From contig CALQCC020000041.1 in the NCBI GenBank assembly GCA_943328975.2, positions 1-38,375 of the forward strand: a DNA stretch of 38,375 nucleotides, written 5' to 3'. This DNA is from Bordetella parapertussis. Its GTDB lineage: Bacteria > Acidobacteriota > Terriglobia > Bryobacterales > Bryobacteraceae. Both the position numbers and the translations under genes were made by a program. The notes beneath the pieces were generated by a model. It did no database searches and had not been told where the DNA came from. It worked only from the letters and a program-made list of their open reading frames with translations. The stretch's first letter is position 1; each line of letters starts with the position of its first letter. Shown here in pieces: positions 8,016 through 16,748 of this stretch.

Positions 8016-8773
8016 CCAAGCGCATCATTCCCTGCCTCGATGTAACTGCCGGGCGCGTCGTCAAAGGCGTGAACTTCGTGAACCTGCGCGATGCGGGCGA
8101 TCCGGTGGAGTTGGCCGCTCGCTATAACGAACAGGGTGCGGACGAACTGGTATTCCTGGACATCACTGCGTCGAGCGACGATCGCGACACGATGGTCGAT
8201 GTTGTGCGGCGCACGGCGGCGGAGGTATTCATTCCTCTCACGGTGGGCGGAGGGATTCGGAGCGTTGACGATGCTCGGCGGATCTTGCACGCTGGTGCCG
8301 ACAAGGTTAGCGTGAATACTGCTGCTGTTCGACGTCCGGAACTTATCACGGAGTTGAGCGAAGAGTTTGGCGCGCAGGCTGTGGTATTGGCGATTGATGC
8401 TCGGAAGCGCGCGGATGGTGGATGGAATGTCTACACGCGCGGCGGGCGGCACGATGAAGGTATGGATGCGGTGGAGTGGGCTCGGCGCGGCGACGAGTTG
8501 GGCGCGGGCGAGATCCTGCTTACGTCGATGGATACCGATGGCGTGCAGACGGGCTTCGATTGTCCGCTGACGATGGCGGTTCGTAAGGCGACACATATCC
8601 CAGTGATCGCGTCTGGCGGCGCGGGCAAGCTCGAAGATTTCTTTGAAGTGCTGGATGATTCGGGAGCCGGGGCTGACGCTGCGCTGGCGGCTTCTGTATT
8701 CCACTACGGCACGTACACCGTCGGCGATTTGAAGCGATTCCTCGCGGAGAAAAAGGTTCCTGTTCGCATATGA
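8009..8773 (+). CDS. hisF: Imidazole glycerol phosphate synthase, cyclase subunit
   Basis: HisF uses ammonia from HisH to convert PRFAR to IGP and AICAR. With ATG 8009 ([20 protein letters not shown]) the protein has 254 residues and the catalytic Asp residues fall at 11 and 130, the canonical positions. An upstream in-frame start (7886) would run through hisH and is rejected. Other motifs: [13 protein letters not shown] and [11 protein letters not shown] (phosphate sites). Overlaps hisH by 7 bases; its TGA overlaps the hisA ATG. Confidence 0.98.
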   Translation: MLAKRIIPCLDVTAGRVVKGVNFVNLRDAGDPVELAARYNEQGADELVFLDITASSDDRDTMVDVVRRTAAEVFIPLTVGGGIRSVDDARRILHAGADKVSVNTAAVRRPELITELSEEFGAQAVVLAIDARKRADGGWNVYTRGGRHDEGMDAVEWARRGDELGAGEILLTSMDTDGVQTGFDCPLTMAVRKATHIPVIASGGAGKLEDFFEVLDDSGAGADAALAASVFHYGTYTVGDLKRFLAEKKVPVRI

Positions 8774-9447
8774 TTATTCCCTGCATTGATTTGATGGACG
8801 GCAAGGTAGTGCAACTGGTGCAGGGGCGCGATAAGGCGCTGGAGGGCGACGCTCCGTTGGAGATGCTGCGCAAGTTCGCGGCGTTTCCGGAGATCCAGGT
8901 GATCGACCTGGATGCGGCGATGGGCAAGGGAGACAACAGCGCGCTGGTGGAACTGGTCGCATCACGCGCGAAGTGTCGCGTGGGTGGCGGAGTGCGCACA
9001 GCGGAACGCGCGAAGCGACTGATCGAACTGGGCGCGCATCGCGTCATCGTGGGGACTGCTGCGTTTACTCCGGTAATCAAAGAGATCGCGGCGGCGGTGG
9101 GACCGGAGCGGATTCTGATCGCGCTGGATTCGAAGCACGGGAAGATCGTGGTCAAGGGTTGGCAGGAAGCGACGGACCACACTGCGGAAGAAATCATCGG
9201 CAGCCTGGAGCCTTACTGCGGCGGGTTCCTGTGCACCTACGTCGACAAAGAAGGCATGATGCAGGGCACAGACCTGGATTGGTTCCGGCGCCTGCGCGCG
9301 GCCACGAAACATGAGATCACGGCGGCGGGCGGGATTACAACCATCGATGACGTTCGGGCGCTGACCGCGATGAACGTGCACTCGGCGCTTGGGATGGCGA
9401 TTTATACGGGTCGGCTGGATCTGGCGGAACTAGCCAAGCTGCAGTAG
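8770..9447 (+). CDS. hisA: ProFAR isomerase
   Basis: HisA isomerises ProFAR to PRFAR; TIM barrel. 225 residues, about 20 shorter than most bacterial HisA. The two catalytic Asp residues are present, in [17 protein letters not shown] and in [10 protein letters not shown], as are phosphate-site motifs CRVGGGVRT and ITAAGGITT. The middle of the protein ([18 protein letters not shown]) keeps the substrate-loop Trp. The sequence is somewhat divergent from classical HisA, but operon position after hisF is decisive. Start ATG 8770 overlaps hisF (ATGA). Last gene of the operon; it ends 18 bases inside the convergent gene on the other strand, with no terminator seen. Confidence 0.94.
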   Translation: MIIPCIDLMDGKVVQLVQGRDKALEGDAPLEMLRKFAAFPEIQVIDLDAAMGKGDNSALVELVASRAKCRVGGGVRTAERAKRLIELGAHRVIVGTAAFTPVIKEIAAAVGPERILIALDSKHGKIVVKGWQEATDHTAEEIIGSLEPYCGGFLCTYVDKEGMMQGTDLDWFRRLRAATKHEITAAGGITTIDDVRALTAMNVHSALGMAIYTGRLDLAELAKLQ

Positions 9448-10068
9448 TTCGGCGGGCGCGTCGATCCAGAAATCCGGCTCCCAGCGAGCCATCGCTTCGA
9501 AATCACCATAGCCCCAGCGGACGGCGCAGGTTCGCACGCCTGCTCGGCGGCCGGCTTCCATGTCTTGCGGCGAATCGCCGATGAAGAGGCACTCTTCGGG
9601 GCGCGCGCCCACACCAGCGATGGATGCGAGGATGACGTCGGGCTCGGGCTTGGCGGGAAAACCGTCGGTTCCCTGGACGTGATGGAAGTGCGGCAGCAGG
9701 CCGAACTGTTCGAGGATTGCTCGGGTGCTGTTCGAACCCTTGGTGGTTGCGGTGGACTTGCGTCCACCTAAGCCCGCGAGCATTTCGGCAACACCTGGAT
9801 AGACGGATGTCGCGGTGTGTCCGCGCTCGGTGTAGATGGCGCGGTAATGCTCCACCATGGGAGTCATGTGATCGGGACCGAAGCCAAGATCCCCGAATAG
9901 GTCGACCAGATGGCGACCGATGTAGCCGCGCAGCAGTTCGTCGGAAAGATCGCCCTGATAGCCCGCAGCAGCAAGAACGTCGCGCTGCGCGCCGCAGATA
10001 TCCGCGGCAGAGTCCATTAAAGTACCGTCTACGTCAAAGAGGTAGACGGGGAAATTAGGGACAGCCAT
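9430..10068 (-). CDS. HAD-family hydrolase, phosphoglycolate-phosphatase-like
   Basis: 212 residues, HAD subfamily IA. Motifs: LFDVDGTLMDSAADI (nucleophile and acid-base Asp), the Thr motif in STATTKG, KPEPDVI (Lys) and FIGDSPQDMEAGRRAG (metal Asp). The DGTLMDS start and four-helix cap resemble Gph/PGPase and pyrophosphatase PpaX; the exact substrate cannot be read. Its ATG overlaps the ftsH TAA by one base (TAATG), so it is the third gene of a tilS-ftsH-HAD operon. It is convergent with hisA, overlapping by 18 bases. Confidence 0.9.
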   Translation of the reverse strand: MAVPNFPVYLFDVDGTLMDSAADICGAQRDVLAAAGYQGDLSDELLRGYIGRHLVDLFGDLGFGPDHMTPMVEHYRAIYTERGHTATSVYPGVAEMLAGLGGRKSTATTKGSNSTRAILEQFGLLPHFHHVQGTDGFPAKPEPDVILASIAGVGARPEECLFIGDSPQDMEAGRRAGVRTCAVRWGYGDFEAMARWEPDFWIDAPAELLQLG

Positions 10069-11978
10069 TAGGCCGGTTGCGGGCCGCCTTCGGGGAACAT
10101 CGGCGGAATCCGTGCAGCTTCCGGTTTTGCGGTCGGGAGCGAACCATCGCTCGGGGGACGCGGCGGAGGCGGATTGAAGGCAGCCAGAGGCTCGCCGGCA
10201 ATCAGTTGGCGAACTTCTGCGCCATCGAGTACTTCGCGTTCCAGCAAAGCGGCCGCGATGCGATGCATGCCGTCCATGTTGGCTTCGATGACTTTATGAG
10301 CCCGGCTGTAACCGTTGGAGACCAGCTTCTTCACCTGCTCGTCGATACGAATCGCGGTGTCTTCGCTGTAATCGCGGTGCTGGGCGATTTCACGGCCCAG
10401 GAAGATTTGCTCTTCGCGCTTGCCGAAACTCATCGGACCAAGCTCGCTCATGCCCCACTCGCAAACCATCTTGCGAGCCATGTCGGTGGCGCGCTCGATA
10501 TCGTTGCCAGCGCCGGTGGTGACCTGGTGCATGAAAAGTTCTTCGGCGATGCGGCCACCCATCAGGATGGCGAGTTGCGCTTCGAGATAGTCCTTGTTGT
10601 AGCTGTGCTTGTCGTCGATCGGCAACTGCATGGTGAGGCCGAGAGCCATACCACGCGGGATGATCGTGACCTTGTGCAGAGGATCGGCAAACGGCGTCAT
10701 CACGGCGACCAGTGCATGGCCGGCTTCATGATACGCGGTGTTCTTCTTTTCCTCGTCACTGAGGATCATGCTCTTGCGTTCGACGCCCATGATGACTTTG
10801 TCTTTGGCCAGTTCAAAGTCATACTGCGTGACTACTTTGCGATTCTGACGAGCCGCGATCAACGCGGATTCGTTCACCAGGTTGGCGAGATCGGCACCGG
10901 CGAAGCCAGGCGTACCGCGCGCGACCACGCTGAGGTCGACATCGTCGGCCAGCGGAACCTTCTTGGTGTGGACCTTCAAAATCTGTTCGCGGCCCTTCAC
11001 ATCGGGGCGGCTTACAACCACGCGGCGATCGAAGCGGCCCGGGCGGAGCAGCGCCGGATCCAGAACGTCCGGACGGTTGGTCGCGGCGACCAGGATCACG
11101 CCTTCGTTGGATTCAAAGCCGTCCATTTCAACCAGCAGTTGGTTCAGAGTTTGTTCGCGTTCATCGTGACCGCCGCCTAAGCCAGCGCCACGATGGCGGC
11201 CCACGGCGTCGATTTCGTCGATGAAGATGATGCAAGGCGCGTTCTTCTTGCCTTGTTCAAACAAGTCACGTACGCGACTGGCGCCGACGCCGACGAACAT
11301 TTCTACGAAGTCAGAACCAGAGATGGAGAAAAACGGTACGTTCGCTTCGCCGGCAATCGCACGGGCGAGCAACGTCTTACCGGTACCCGGCGAACCCACC
11401 AGCAGCACGCCCTTGGGAATGCGCCCGCCCAGCTTTTGGAACTTCTGCGGCTCGCGCAGGAATTCGATGATCTCTTGCAGCTCTTCTTTGGCTTCTTCCA
11501 CGCCTGCCACGTCCTTGAACGTGACCTTCTTCTGTTGCGAGGTGTGCAGACGAGCGCGGCTCTTGCCGAAGCTCATCGCTTTATTGCCGCCGCTCTGCAT
11601 CTGGCGGATCATGAAGAACCAGAAACCGACCACTAGGGCGATCGGGATCAGTCCGCTAAGGAAATTGCCCCACAGGCTGCCAGTGTCCTTTTCCACCTTG
11701 ACGCTGACGCCGTGCTCAATCATGAGCTCGGTGAACTTGTCGTAGGTGGGCGGCACAATCGAGTTGAACGCGTTGCCGTTCTTATAGGTGCCGGTGATAT
11801 CGCCCGTTCCCTGAGTGATGGTCGCCTTCTCCACCTGGTCGGTGGTGACCTTCTGGTACAGCTCAGAGAACTGTGGCGTCTCGCTGGCCGCTGCAGGCTT
11901 GCGGAACGCCGCCCAGCCCAGCACGAACAGGCAAACTACAATCAGCCACATTACGGCGGTTCTAACGTTAGAATTCAT
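10068..11978 (-). CDS. ftsH: ATP-dependent zinc metalloprotease FtsH
   Basis: FtsH is a membrane-bound hexameric AAA+ protease for membrane and regulatory proteins. 636 residues. Order: TM1 (about 7-24), periplasmic region, TM2 (about 108-126), AAA domain with Walker A GSPGTGKT (195-202), Walker B IIFIDEID (250-257), pore motif around MFVG (227-230) and the second region of homology [20 protein letters not shown], then the M41 protease domain with HEAGH (417-421) and the third zinc ligand Asp about 493 ([10 protein letters not shown]). The C-terminal tail is Pro-rich and probably unstructured. Located 70 bases after tilS, an order common to many bacteria. Confidence 0.98.
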   Translation of the reverse strand: MNSNVRTAVMWLIVVCLFVLGWAAFRKPAAASETPQFSELYQKVTTDQVEKATITQGTGDITGTYKNGNAFNSIVPPTYDKFTELMIEHGVSVKVEKDTGSLWGNFLSGLIPIALVVGFWFFMIRQMQSGGNKAMSFGKSRARLHTSQQKKVTFKDVAGVEEAKEELQEIIEFLREPQKFQKLGGRIPKGVLLVGSPGTGKTLLARAIAGEANVPFFSISGSDFVEMFVGVGASRVRDLFEQGKKNAPCIIFIDEIDAVGRHRGAGLGGGHDEREQTLNQLLVEMDGFESNEGVILVAATNRPDVLDPALLRPGRFDRRVVVSRPDVKGREQILKVHTKKVPLADDVDLSVVARGTPGFAGADLANLVNESALIAARQNRKVVTQYDFELAKDKVIMGVERKSMILSDEEKKNTAYHEAGHALVAVMTPFADPLHKVTIIPRGMALGLTMQLPIDDKHSYNKDYLEAQLAILMGGRIAEELFMHQVTTGAGNDIERATDMARKMVCEWGMSELGPMSFGKREEQIFLGREIAQHRDYSEDTAIRIDEQVKKLVSNGYSRAHKVIEANMDGMHRIAAALLEREVLDGAEVRQLIAGEPLAAFNPPPPRPPSDGSLPTAKPEAARIPPMFPEGGPQPA

Positions 11979-12048
11979 GATCTATCTCGCCATCCCCTAC
12001 ACACATCGCAGTACTACAGTCTAAGACGTTCATTTCGGGTTAAAAGAT

Positions 12049-13362
12049 TCAGCGGAGAAAGGGAATCTCTCGAATCCGCACTTTTAAATCTTTCCCGGCC
12101 TGTTCCACTGCTGGGCCGAACTCCTTGGCCCACAGGATCTTACCCTTACTTGTAATGATCGGCCAGGAAGCTCGCCGCCAAGAGGGTACGCGCGCTTTCT
12201 GGAACAACTCTTTCAGCTTCGTTGCGTGCTTGAATCCAAGCGGCTGGTATAGATCCCCGGCACGCCACCCACGCAGTTCTAGATCCAGCGTATCACACGG
12301 GTCCCCGACCTGGGACCTATTAGAAATCTCCAATTGAATCAATGGCTTGGATTGTGGCCAGGAGTAGTTTCCCGGGTGCGTCACCTGGACTACATCCAGA
12401 TTAGGACGCGGACTAGGAGCGCTAAGGCGCATCCAATCGAAGGACCGTACGGCGGTCAATCCTGGCAACGTTACGCGAGCGGAGCCGCTTTCGGCGGTGG
12501 CCAGAGCGACCACCTGCTCGATATGGGCGTAGTCGATCCCAGTGAGGGTTCCCCGTGAGAGACGGATGGCGTGGCGGATCAGGCGGCGGAGCAACGCTCG
12601 GGGCATGTGGGCGACGGAGGGGGTCGCGAGCTCGACCGAGCCTGGGGTCGCGATGAGGGCGCTGTCGTTGCGGGCAAGTTCGGCGGCCCACCAGACTTCC
12701 TCTTCGTACGCGACGTCGGCCAGCTGGGCCAGGGCGGTCGCGATTTGCGGGTTCCAGTCGCGGACGAGTTCGGGGAGCAGCGAATAGCGGATACGGTTGC
12801 GCGCAAACTGCGGCGACTGGTTGGACGAATCTTCGCGCCAGGCGATGCGGTGTTCGCTCAGGTAGGCCCGCACCTCATCGCGTCGGACTTCGAGCAGCGG
12901 TCGGATGAGCCCCTCTGTCGTAATTGGCAGGACTCCCGCCAATCCGCTGAGCCCGGAGCCTCGGAGCAGGCGAAAGAGTACGGTCTCGGCTTGATCGTCG
13001 AGGGTGTGACCTAGCGCGATGCGGTCGGCTGCGCCTTGCTGGATCAGATCGCGGAAGAAGGCTCGGCGGGCGCGGCGGGCGTTCTGCTCTAAGTTGCCGG
13101 GGCCGACTTGCGCGGTGGCTCGATGGAAGGGGAGATTGAAGGAACCGGCCAGCGCGGCGACGAATCGTTCGTCTTCCTCGGATTCTTCCCCGCGGAGCTG
13201 GTGGTTGAAGTGCGCGACTCCGACCAGCGCTTGCGGGGCCAGTTCGCCAAGCAGGTGCAGCAGGCAGACCGAGTCGGGTCCACCGGAGACAGCGGCGATC
13301 ACACGCGCCCCAGAGGGGAGCATGTTGTGTCGGGCGATAGTGGAACGAAGCTGCGGCAGCAC
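12049..13362 (-). CDS. tilS: tRNA(Ile)-lysidine synthetase
   Basis: TilS attaches lysine to C34 of tRNA-Ile(CAU), an essential change of decoding. 437 residues: N-terminal PP-loop ATPase domain with SGGPDS (26-31), then HFNHQLRGEESEEDERFV and ALGHTLDDQAETVLFRLLRGSG, followed by the linker and C-terminal domains (WRAGDLYQPLGFKHATKLKELFQKARVPSWRR is split here only as description: GD...PLG and the KLKELFQ helix are the TilS_C signature). First gene of the tilS-ftsH-HAD operon. Divergent from the secreted-protein gene at 13444 with 81 bases between. Confidence 0.96.
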   Translation of the reverse strand: MLPQLRSTIARHNMLPSGARVIAAVSGGPDSVCLLHLLGELAPQALVGVAHFNHQLRGEESEEDERFVAALAGSFNLPFHRATAQVGPGNLEQNARRARRAFFRDLIQQGAADRIALGHTLDDQAETVLFRLLRGSGLSGLAGVLPITTEGLIRPLLEVRRDEVRAYLSEHRIAWREDSSNQSPQFARNRIRYSLLPELVRDWNPQIATALAQLADVAYEEEVWWAAELARNDSALIATPGSVELATPSVAHMPRALLRRLIRHAIRLSRGTLTGIDYAHIEQVVALATAESGSARVTLPGLTAVRSFDWMRLSAPSPRPNLDVVQVTHPGNYSWPQSKPLIQLEISNRSQVGDPCDTLDLELRGWRAGDLYQPLGFKHATKLKELFQKARVPSWRRASWPIITSKGKILWAKEFGPAVEQAGKDLKVRIREIPFLR

Positions 13363-13443
13363 CTATCCGATTCTACGCTGGGAATTCGGTGTCAGAGACC
13401 GTAACCTCAGAATTCCCCGCTCTGTGATAGATTGAGGGCAACT

Positions 13444-14046
13444 GTGCGGATCGCATTCCTCGTCCTTCTGGTCGCAAGCACGCTAGCTGGACAGCGGGCA
13501 GTCGACATCTTTCCCGTGGAGGCCAAGTGCGCCTGCATTAGGACGCGCAAGGAAACAAGCACGGTCTTTCCCAAAGAACTAGTCTCCGCAGGCCGCGTGT
13601 GGCAGGTGTTCTCAAACAGTAGGGGGCAGGAACTTTTCCGCTTCGACATTAGGTTCTTCGATGCTAAAGAAGGCGAGGTTAAGTTTTGGAACTACGGAAT
13701 CGTCATCGAGCGCGACCTCAACGCGGATGGACGATCGGACTATTCCTGGTACGGTGGCGACGACACTTCCGACCGCATGATTCTGGCCTTGTCCTCAGCT
13801 CAAGGATTCAAGCTCGTCGACGTTCAGAAGTCGGCCTCGCAAGCCTACGCCCTCCGATTCAAGACCGGCCCACCCAATCTGGTGGATCTTGGTCAAGAAT
13901 TCCGCTTCGACGCAGTGTTTATTGAGCCAAGTCGAAACCCAGTTCTGGAAGCAGTAGTCCATCACTACGACTACAAGTCGAACAAAGAGTCAACGGTGAC
14001 TCTCACAATTCCGCAACGAGCGTTCCAATATATCCGGAAACGCTAG
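13444..14046 (+). CDS. Secreted hypothetical protein
   Basis: Not recognised as a named family. 200 residues with a clear Sec signal peptide (MRIAFLVLLVASTLAG, cleavage near residue 16). I choose GTG 13444 because GAGGG (13434-13438) is correctly spaced; a TTG at 13432 would add four residues and overlap that site. The mature part has two Cys near the N-terminus (AKCAC) and a loop ERDLNADGRSDYSW with the D-x-N-x-D-G-x-x-D pattern of calcium-binding FG-GAP or dockerin-like loops. A TAGATT box (13428-13433) may be its promoter. It precedes the FGGY kinase by 29 bases, but that gene has its own ribosome site, so a link is uncertain. Confidence 0.8.
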   Translation: MRIAFLVLLVASTLAGQRAVDIFPVEAKCACIRTRKETSTVFPKELVSAGRVWQVFSNSRGQELFRFDIRFFDAKEGEVKFWNYGIVIERDLNADGRSDYSWYGGDDTSDRMILALSSAQGFKLVDVQKSASQAYALRFKTGPPNLVDLGQEFRFDAVFIEPSRNPVLEAVVHHYDYKSNKESTVTLTIPQRAFQYIRKR

Positions 14047-14075
14047 CGCGTGCTATAAGGAGAATTCACTTCACC

Positions 14076-15533
14076 ATGCCCGGGCCCTTTACCGTTAGCC
14101 TCGACGTTGGCAGTTCTTCCGTGCGCGCGCTGCTGTTCGATTCAGAGGCGCATCAGATGGAGGGCTTCGGCGCGCAGGTGCCGTATCGGATCCGCGCCAC
14201 TCCGGATGGCGGCGCGGAGGTCAACGCCGACGAGCTTGCGGAGCTGGCCATCGACTGCCTGGACGAACTGCATCGGCAAGTCCACAGCGCGGGATACCAG
14301 ATCACCGCCGTCGGAGGGAGCGCGTTCTGGCACAGCTTTCTCGGCGTGGACGCGAGCGGCAAACCGACGCTGCCGATCTTGCATCTGCTCGACACGCGTT
14401 GCTCGTCCTATGTGAGCCGCGTGCCGGATACACATGCGCGCACGGGGACGATGCCGCATTCCAGCTACTGGCCGGCGAAGTTATTGTGGCTCGCGGAAAA
14501 TCGCGCGGCAGAGATGCAGGCGACCGCACGCTGGCTGAGCTTTCCGGAGTACTTGTTCGAGAAGCTGTTCGGACGCACGGGGGCTTCGATCTCAATGCTC
14601 TCTGCGACGGGTTTGTGGAATCAGAACGCGAACGACTACGACGTCGAGGCTCTGGCAGCGTTGCCGATCCGACGCGAGCAGTTGCCCGATCCCGCGACGT
14701 TCGACGAGCCGCAGACAGAATTGCTACCGAACTTCGCGCGCGACTGGCCGGCCTTTCGAGGCGCGAAGTGGTTCCCTGCCCTCGGCGATGGCGCCTGCAA
14801 CAACCTGGGCAGCGGCTGCGTTTCTCGCGACCGTGCGTCGCTGATGGTGGGAACTACGGGTGCCATGCGACTCGTAGTCGAAGCCCCATCGATTGAGATC
14901 CCGCGCGGGCTGTGGTGTTATCGCGTAGACCGCAAGCGCTTCGTCATCGGTGGCGCGTTGTCCAATGGCGGCGAAGTCTTCGCGTGGGCCAAGCGCACGT
15001 TGCAGCTTCCGAAGGACCAGGAAGCTCGGTTGGAGAGCGCGGTTCCGGGGAGCCATCTACTGACGGTCCTGCCGTTCTTTTCCGGCGAACGCACTCCCTA
15101 CTGGCGCGGAGATCTACGCGCGGCCATCACGGGGCTGAGCTTTTCCACGGAACCTTTTGACATTCTGCACGCTGGACTGGAAGCGGTTTCGTTGGGGTTC
15201 GCCCAAATCTATCGACTGCTGGAAACGCAGCAAGGTGGAGCCGCACACGAAGTGGTCGCATCCGGAGGCGCGCTGTTGAAGAGTCCCGGCTGGACGCAGA
15301 TGATGGCGGATGCGCTGGCTCGTCCGGTGACCGCTTGTACCGAACCCGAAACATCCTGCAGAGGCGCGGCGCTGTGGGCGATGGAGCGCACAGGCATCAT
15401 CCAGAACCTGGCCGATGTGCCCGCCTCCACTGGTGCCGTCTTCGAACCACGAGCCGAATATCGCGACACGTATCAGCGTCTGCGCGACGCGCAACAGTTC
15501 TTGTATGCGAAACTGTTCGGACCAACTGCATGA
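14076..15533 (+). CDS. FGGY-family carbohydrate kinase, gluconokinase-like
   Basis: 485 residues. FGGY kinases phosphorylate sugars or polyols with ATP; two actin-like domains. N-terminal phosphate loop SLDVGSSSVRALLFDSEA, the acceptor region FPALGDGACNNLGSGC with the catalytic Asp, the second ATP loop MVGTTGAMRLV and the C-terminal adenosine motif VASGGALLKSPGWTQMMADAL are all present. The overall pattern (HSSYWPAKLLWL, GLWCYRVDRKRFVIGGALSNGG) resembles the gluconokinase-like subgroup, but the sugar cannot be fixed. AAGGAG at 14057-14062 precedes the ATG. Its TGA overlaps kdsC (ATGA), beginning a four-gene coupled cluster. Confidence 0.92.
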   Translation: MPGPFTVSLDVGSSSVRALLFDSEAHQMEGFGAQVPYRIRATPDGGAEVNADELAELAIDCLDELHRQVHSAGYQITAVGGSAFWHSFLGVDASGKPTLPILHLLDTRCSSYVSRVPDTHARTGTMPHSSYWPAKLLWLAENRAAEMQATARWLSFPEYLFEKLFGRTGASISMLSATGLWNQNANDYDVEALAALPIRREQLPDPATFDEPQTELLPNFARDWPAFRGAKWFPALGDGACNNLGSGCVSRDRASLMVGTTGAMRLVVEAPSIEIPRGLWCYRVDRKRFVIGGALSNGGEVFAWAKRTLQLPKDQEARLESAVPGSHLLTVLPFFSGERTPYWRGDLRAAITGLSFSTEPFDILHAGLEAVSLGFAQIYRLLETQQGGAAHEVVASGGALLKSPGWTQMMADALARPVTACTEPETSCRGAALWAMERTGIIQNLADVPASTGAVFEPRAEYRDTYQRLRDAQQFLYAKLFGPTA

Positions 15534-16078
15534 ACCTGTCTCCAGAGCTTCAAGAGCGCTTCGCGCGCGTTCGATTATTATTAATGGACGTCGATGGCGT
15601 CCTCACCACCGGGCATTTGATCCATTTCGCGGGACCCGATGGCCAGATGGTGGAAACCAAAGCGTTCGATTCCCAAGACGGCATGGCGTTGCGCTGGCTG
15701 GGCTGGAATAACGTTCAAGCAGGTTTGATCAGCGGACGCATTTCTGCGGCCACGACCGAGCGGGCTCGGCAGTTGGACATTCGCTACGTGTATCAAGGGC
15801 ACATCGAAAAGATTCCGATTCTGGACGAGATTCTGAAGGAAAGCGGTATCGCGCGCGAGAACATCGCTTACGTGGGCGACGACTTAACGGACATCGTGGT
15901 CATGCGGCGCGTTGGGCTCGGCATAGCCACGGCCAACGCCCGACCCGAGGTCAAGCGCGCGGCGCAGTACGTGACCACGGTGCCGGGCGGGTTCGGGGCG
16001 ATTCGCGAGGTGGCGGAGTTGATCCTGCAAGCGCAGGGTCACTGGGACGCTATCCTGAAAAAATACGAGGTTGATTAA
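15530..16078 (+). CDS. kdsC: 3-deoxy-manno-octulosonate-8-phosphate phosphatase, KdsC type
   Basis: KdsC removes phosphate from Kdo-8-P for lipopolysaccharide core synthesis. With ATG 15530 it has 182 residues, the size of the capless tetrameric C0 HAD phosphatases. Motifs: LLLMDVDGVLTTGHL (Asp20, Asp22), LISGRISAATTERA, and YVGDDLTDIVVMRRVG; the C-terminal GGFGAIREVAELILQAQG is typical. A frame extended upstream to 15335 lies inside the kinase gene and is rejected. ATGA overlap with the kinase gene. Supports a Gram-negative outer membrane. Confidence 0.93.
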   Translation: MNLSPELQERFARVRLLLMDVDGVLTTGHLIHFAGPDGQMVETKAFDSQDGMALRWLGWNNVQAGLISGRISAATTERARQLDIRYVYQGHIEKIPILDEILKESGIARENIAYVGDDLTDIVVMRRVGLGIATANARPEVKRAAQYVTTVPGGFGAIREVAELILQAQGHWDAILKKYEVD

Positions 16079-16079
16079 G

Positions 16080-16748
16080 GTGTCGGCGCAAAAAGTTGGG
16101 ATCGAAGTACATTCGCAGAACGGCCCTGGGATTCTGCATCAGTTGGCGCGAGCGATTGCCGCACATGACGGCAATATCGTCAGCGTGATGATCGTCGCCG
16201 AAAAGGAAGATAGCGAGCGAGTCTATTTCGAGATCGAGTTGCCGGGCGGACCCGGCGAGCCTGAAGCACTGGTGGCCGAGTTGAAGACGCTGCCTCCGGT
16301 TCGTGATGCCAGCATCGTCGACAGCCTGGAAAAGATATACGGAAAACGCATCATCATCATCGGCGGCGGTGCGCAGGTGGGACAGGTCGCGCTGGGCGCC
16401 ATCACAGAGGCGGATCGCCACAACATTCGCGGGGAGCATATCTCTGTCGATACAATTCCGCTGGTCGGGGAAGCGAATCTGGCGGCGGCGGTCCGGGCCG
16501 CGGCTCGTTTGCCTCGCGTGAGCGCACTGGTCTTGGCCGGCGCGTTGATGGGCGGCGACATTAGCGAAGCCGTCCGCGAGGTGCGCGCTATGGGATTGCT
16601 GGTAGTGAGCCTCAACATGGCAGGTAGCGTTCCCGATGCAGCGGACTTAGTGGTCTCCGATCCCGTGCAAGCGGGCGTAATGACCGTAATGGCCGTGGCC
16701 AAGACCGCCAAGTTCGACGTGGCGAAACTCAAGTCCCGCAGGTTCTAA
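16080..16748 (+). CDS. ACT-domain protein with C-terminal DUF5612-like domain
   Basis: 222 residues. The N-terminal ACT domain (about 5-80: VGIEVHSQNGPGILHQLARAI) is a small-ligand sensor, normally for amino acids. The C-terminal part begins with a Rossmann-like strand-loop IIIIGGGAQVGQVALGAI (about 94-111), then ALVLAGALMGGDISEAVREV and LNMAGSVPDAADLVVSDPVQAGVM; I recognise this as similar to DUF5612 proteins, best known from methanogens. No enzyme activity can be assigned. I choose GTG 16080 because GAGG (16067-16070) is well spaced; an in-frame TTG at 16071 would add three residues. One-base gap after kdsC and TAATG overlap with the decarboxylase suggest linkage to amino-acid or sugar metabolism. 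Confidence 0.85.
   Translation: MSAQKVGIEVHSQNGPGILHQLARAIAAHDGNIVSVMIVAEKEDSERVYFEIELPGGPGEPEALVAELKTLPPVRDASIVDSLEKIYGKRIIIIGGGAQVGQVALGAITEADRHNIRGEHISVDTIPLVGEANLAAAVRAAARLPRVSALVLAGALMGGDISEAVREVRAMGLLVVSLNMAGSVPDAADLVVSDPVQAGVMTVMAVAKTAKFDVAKLKSRRF

Noticed and set aside
10077-11180. 367-residue plus-strand reading frame
   Set aside because: Antisense to the AAA and protease domains of ftsH.
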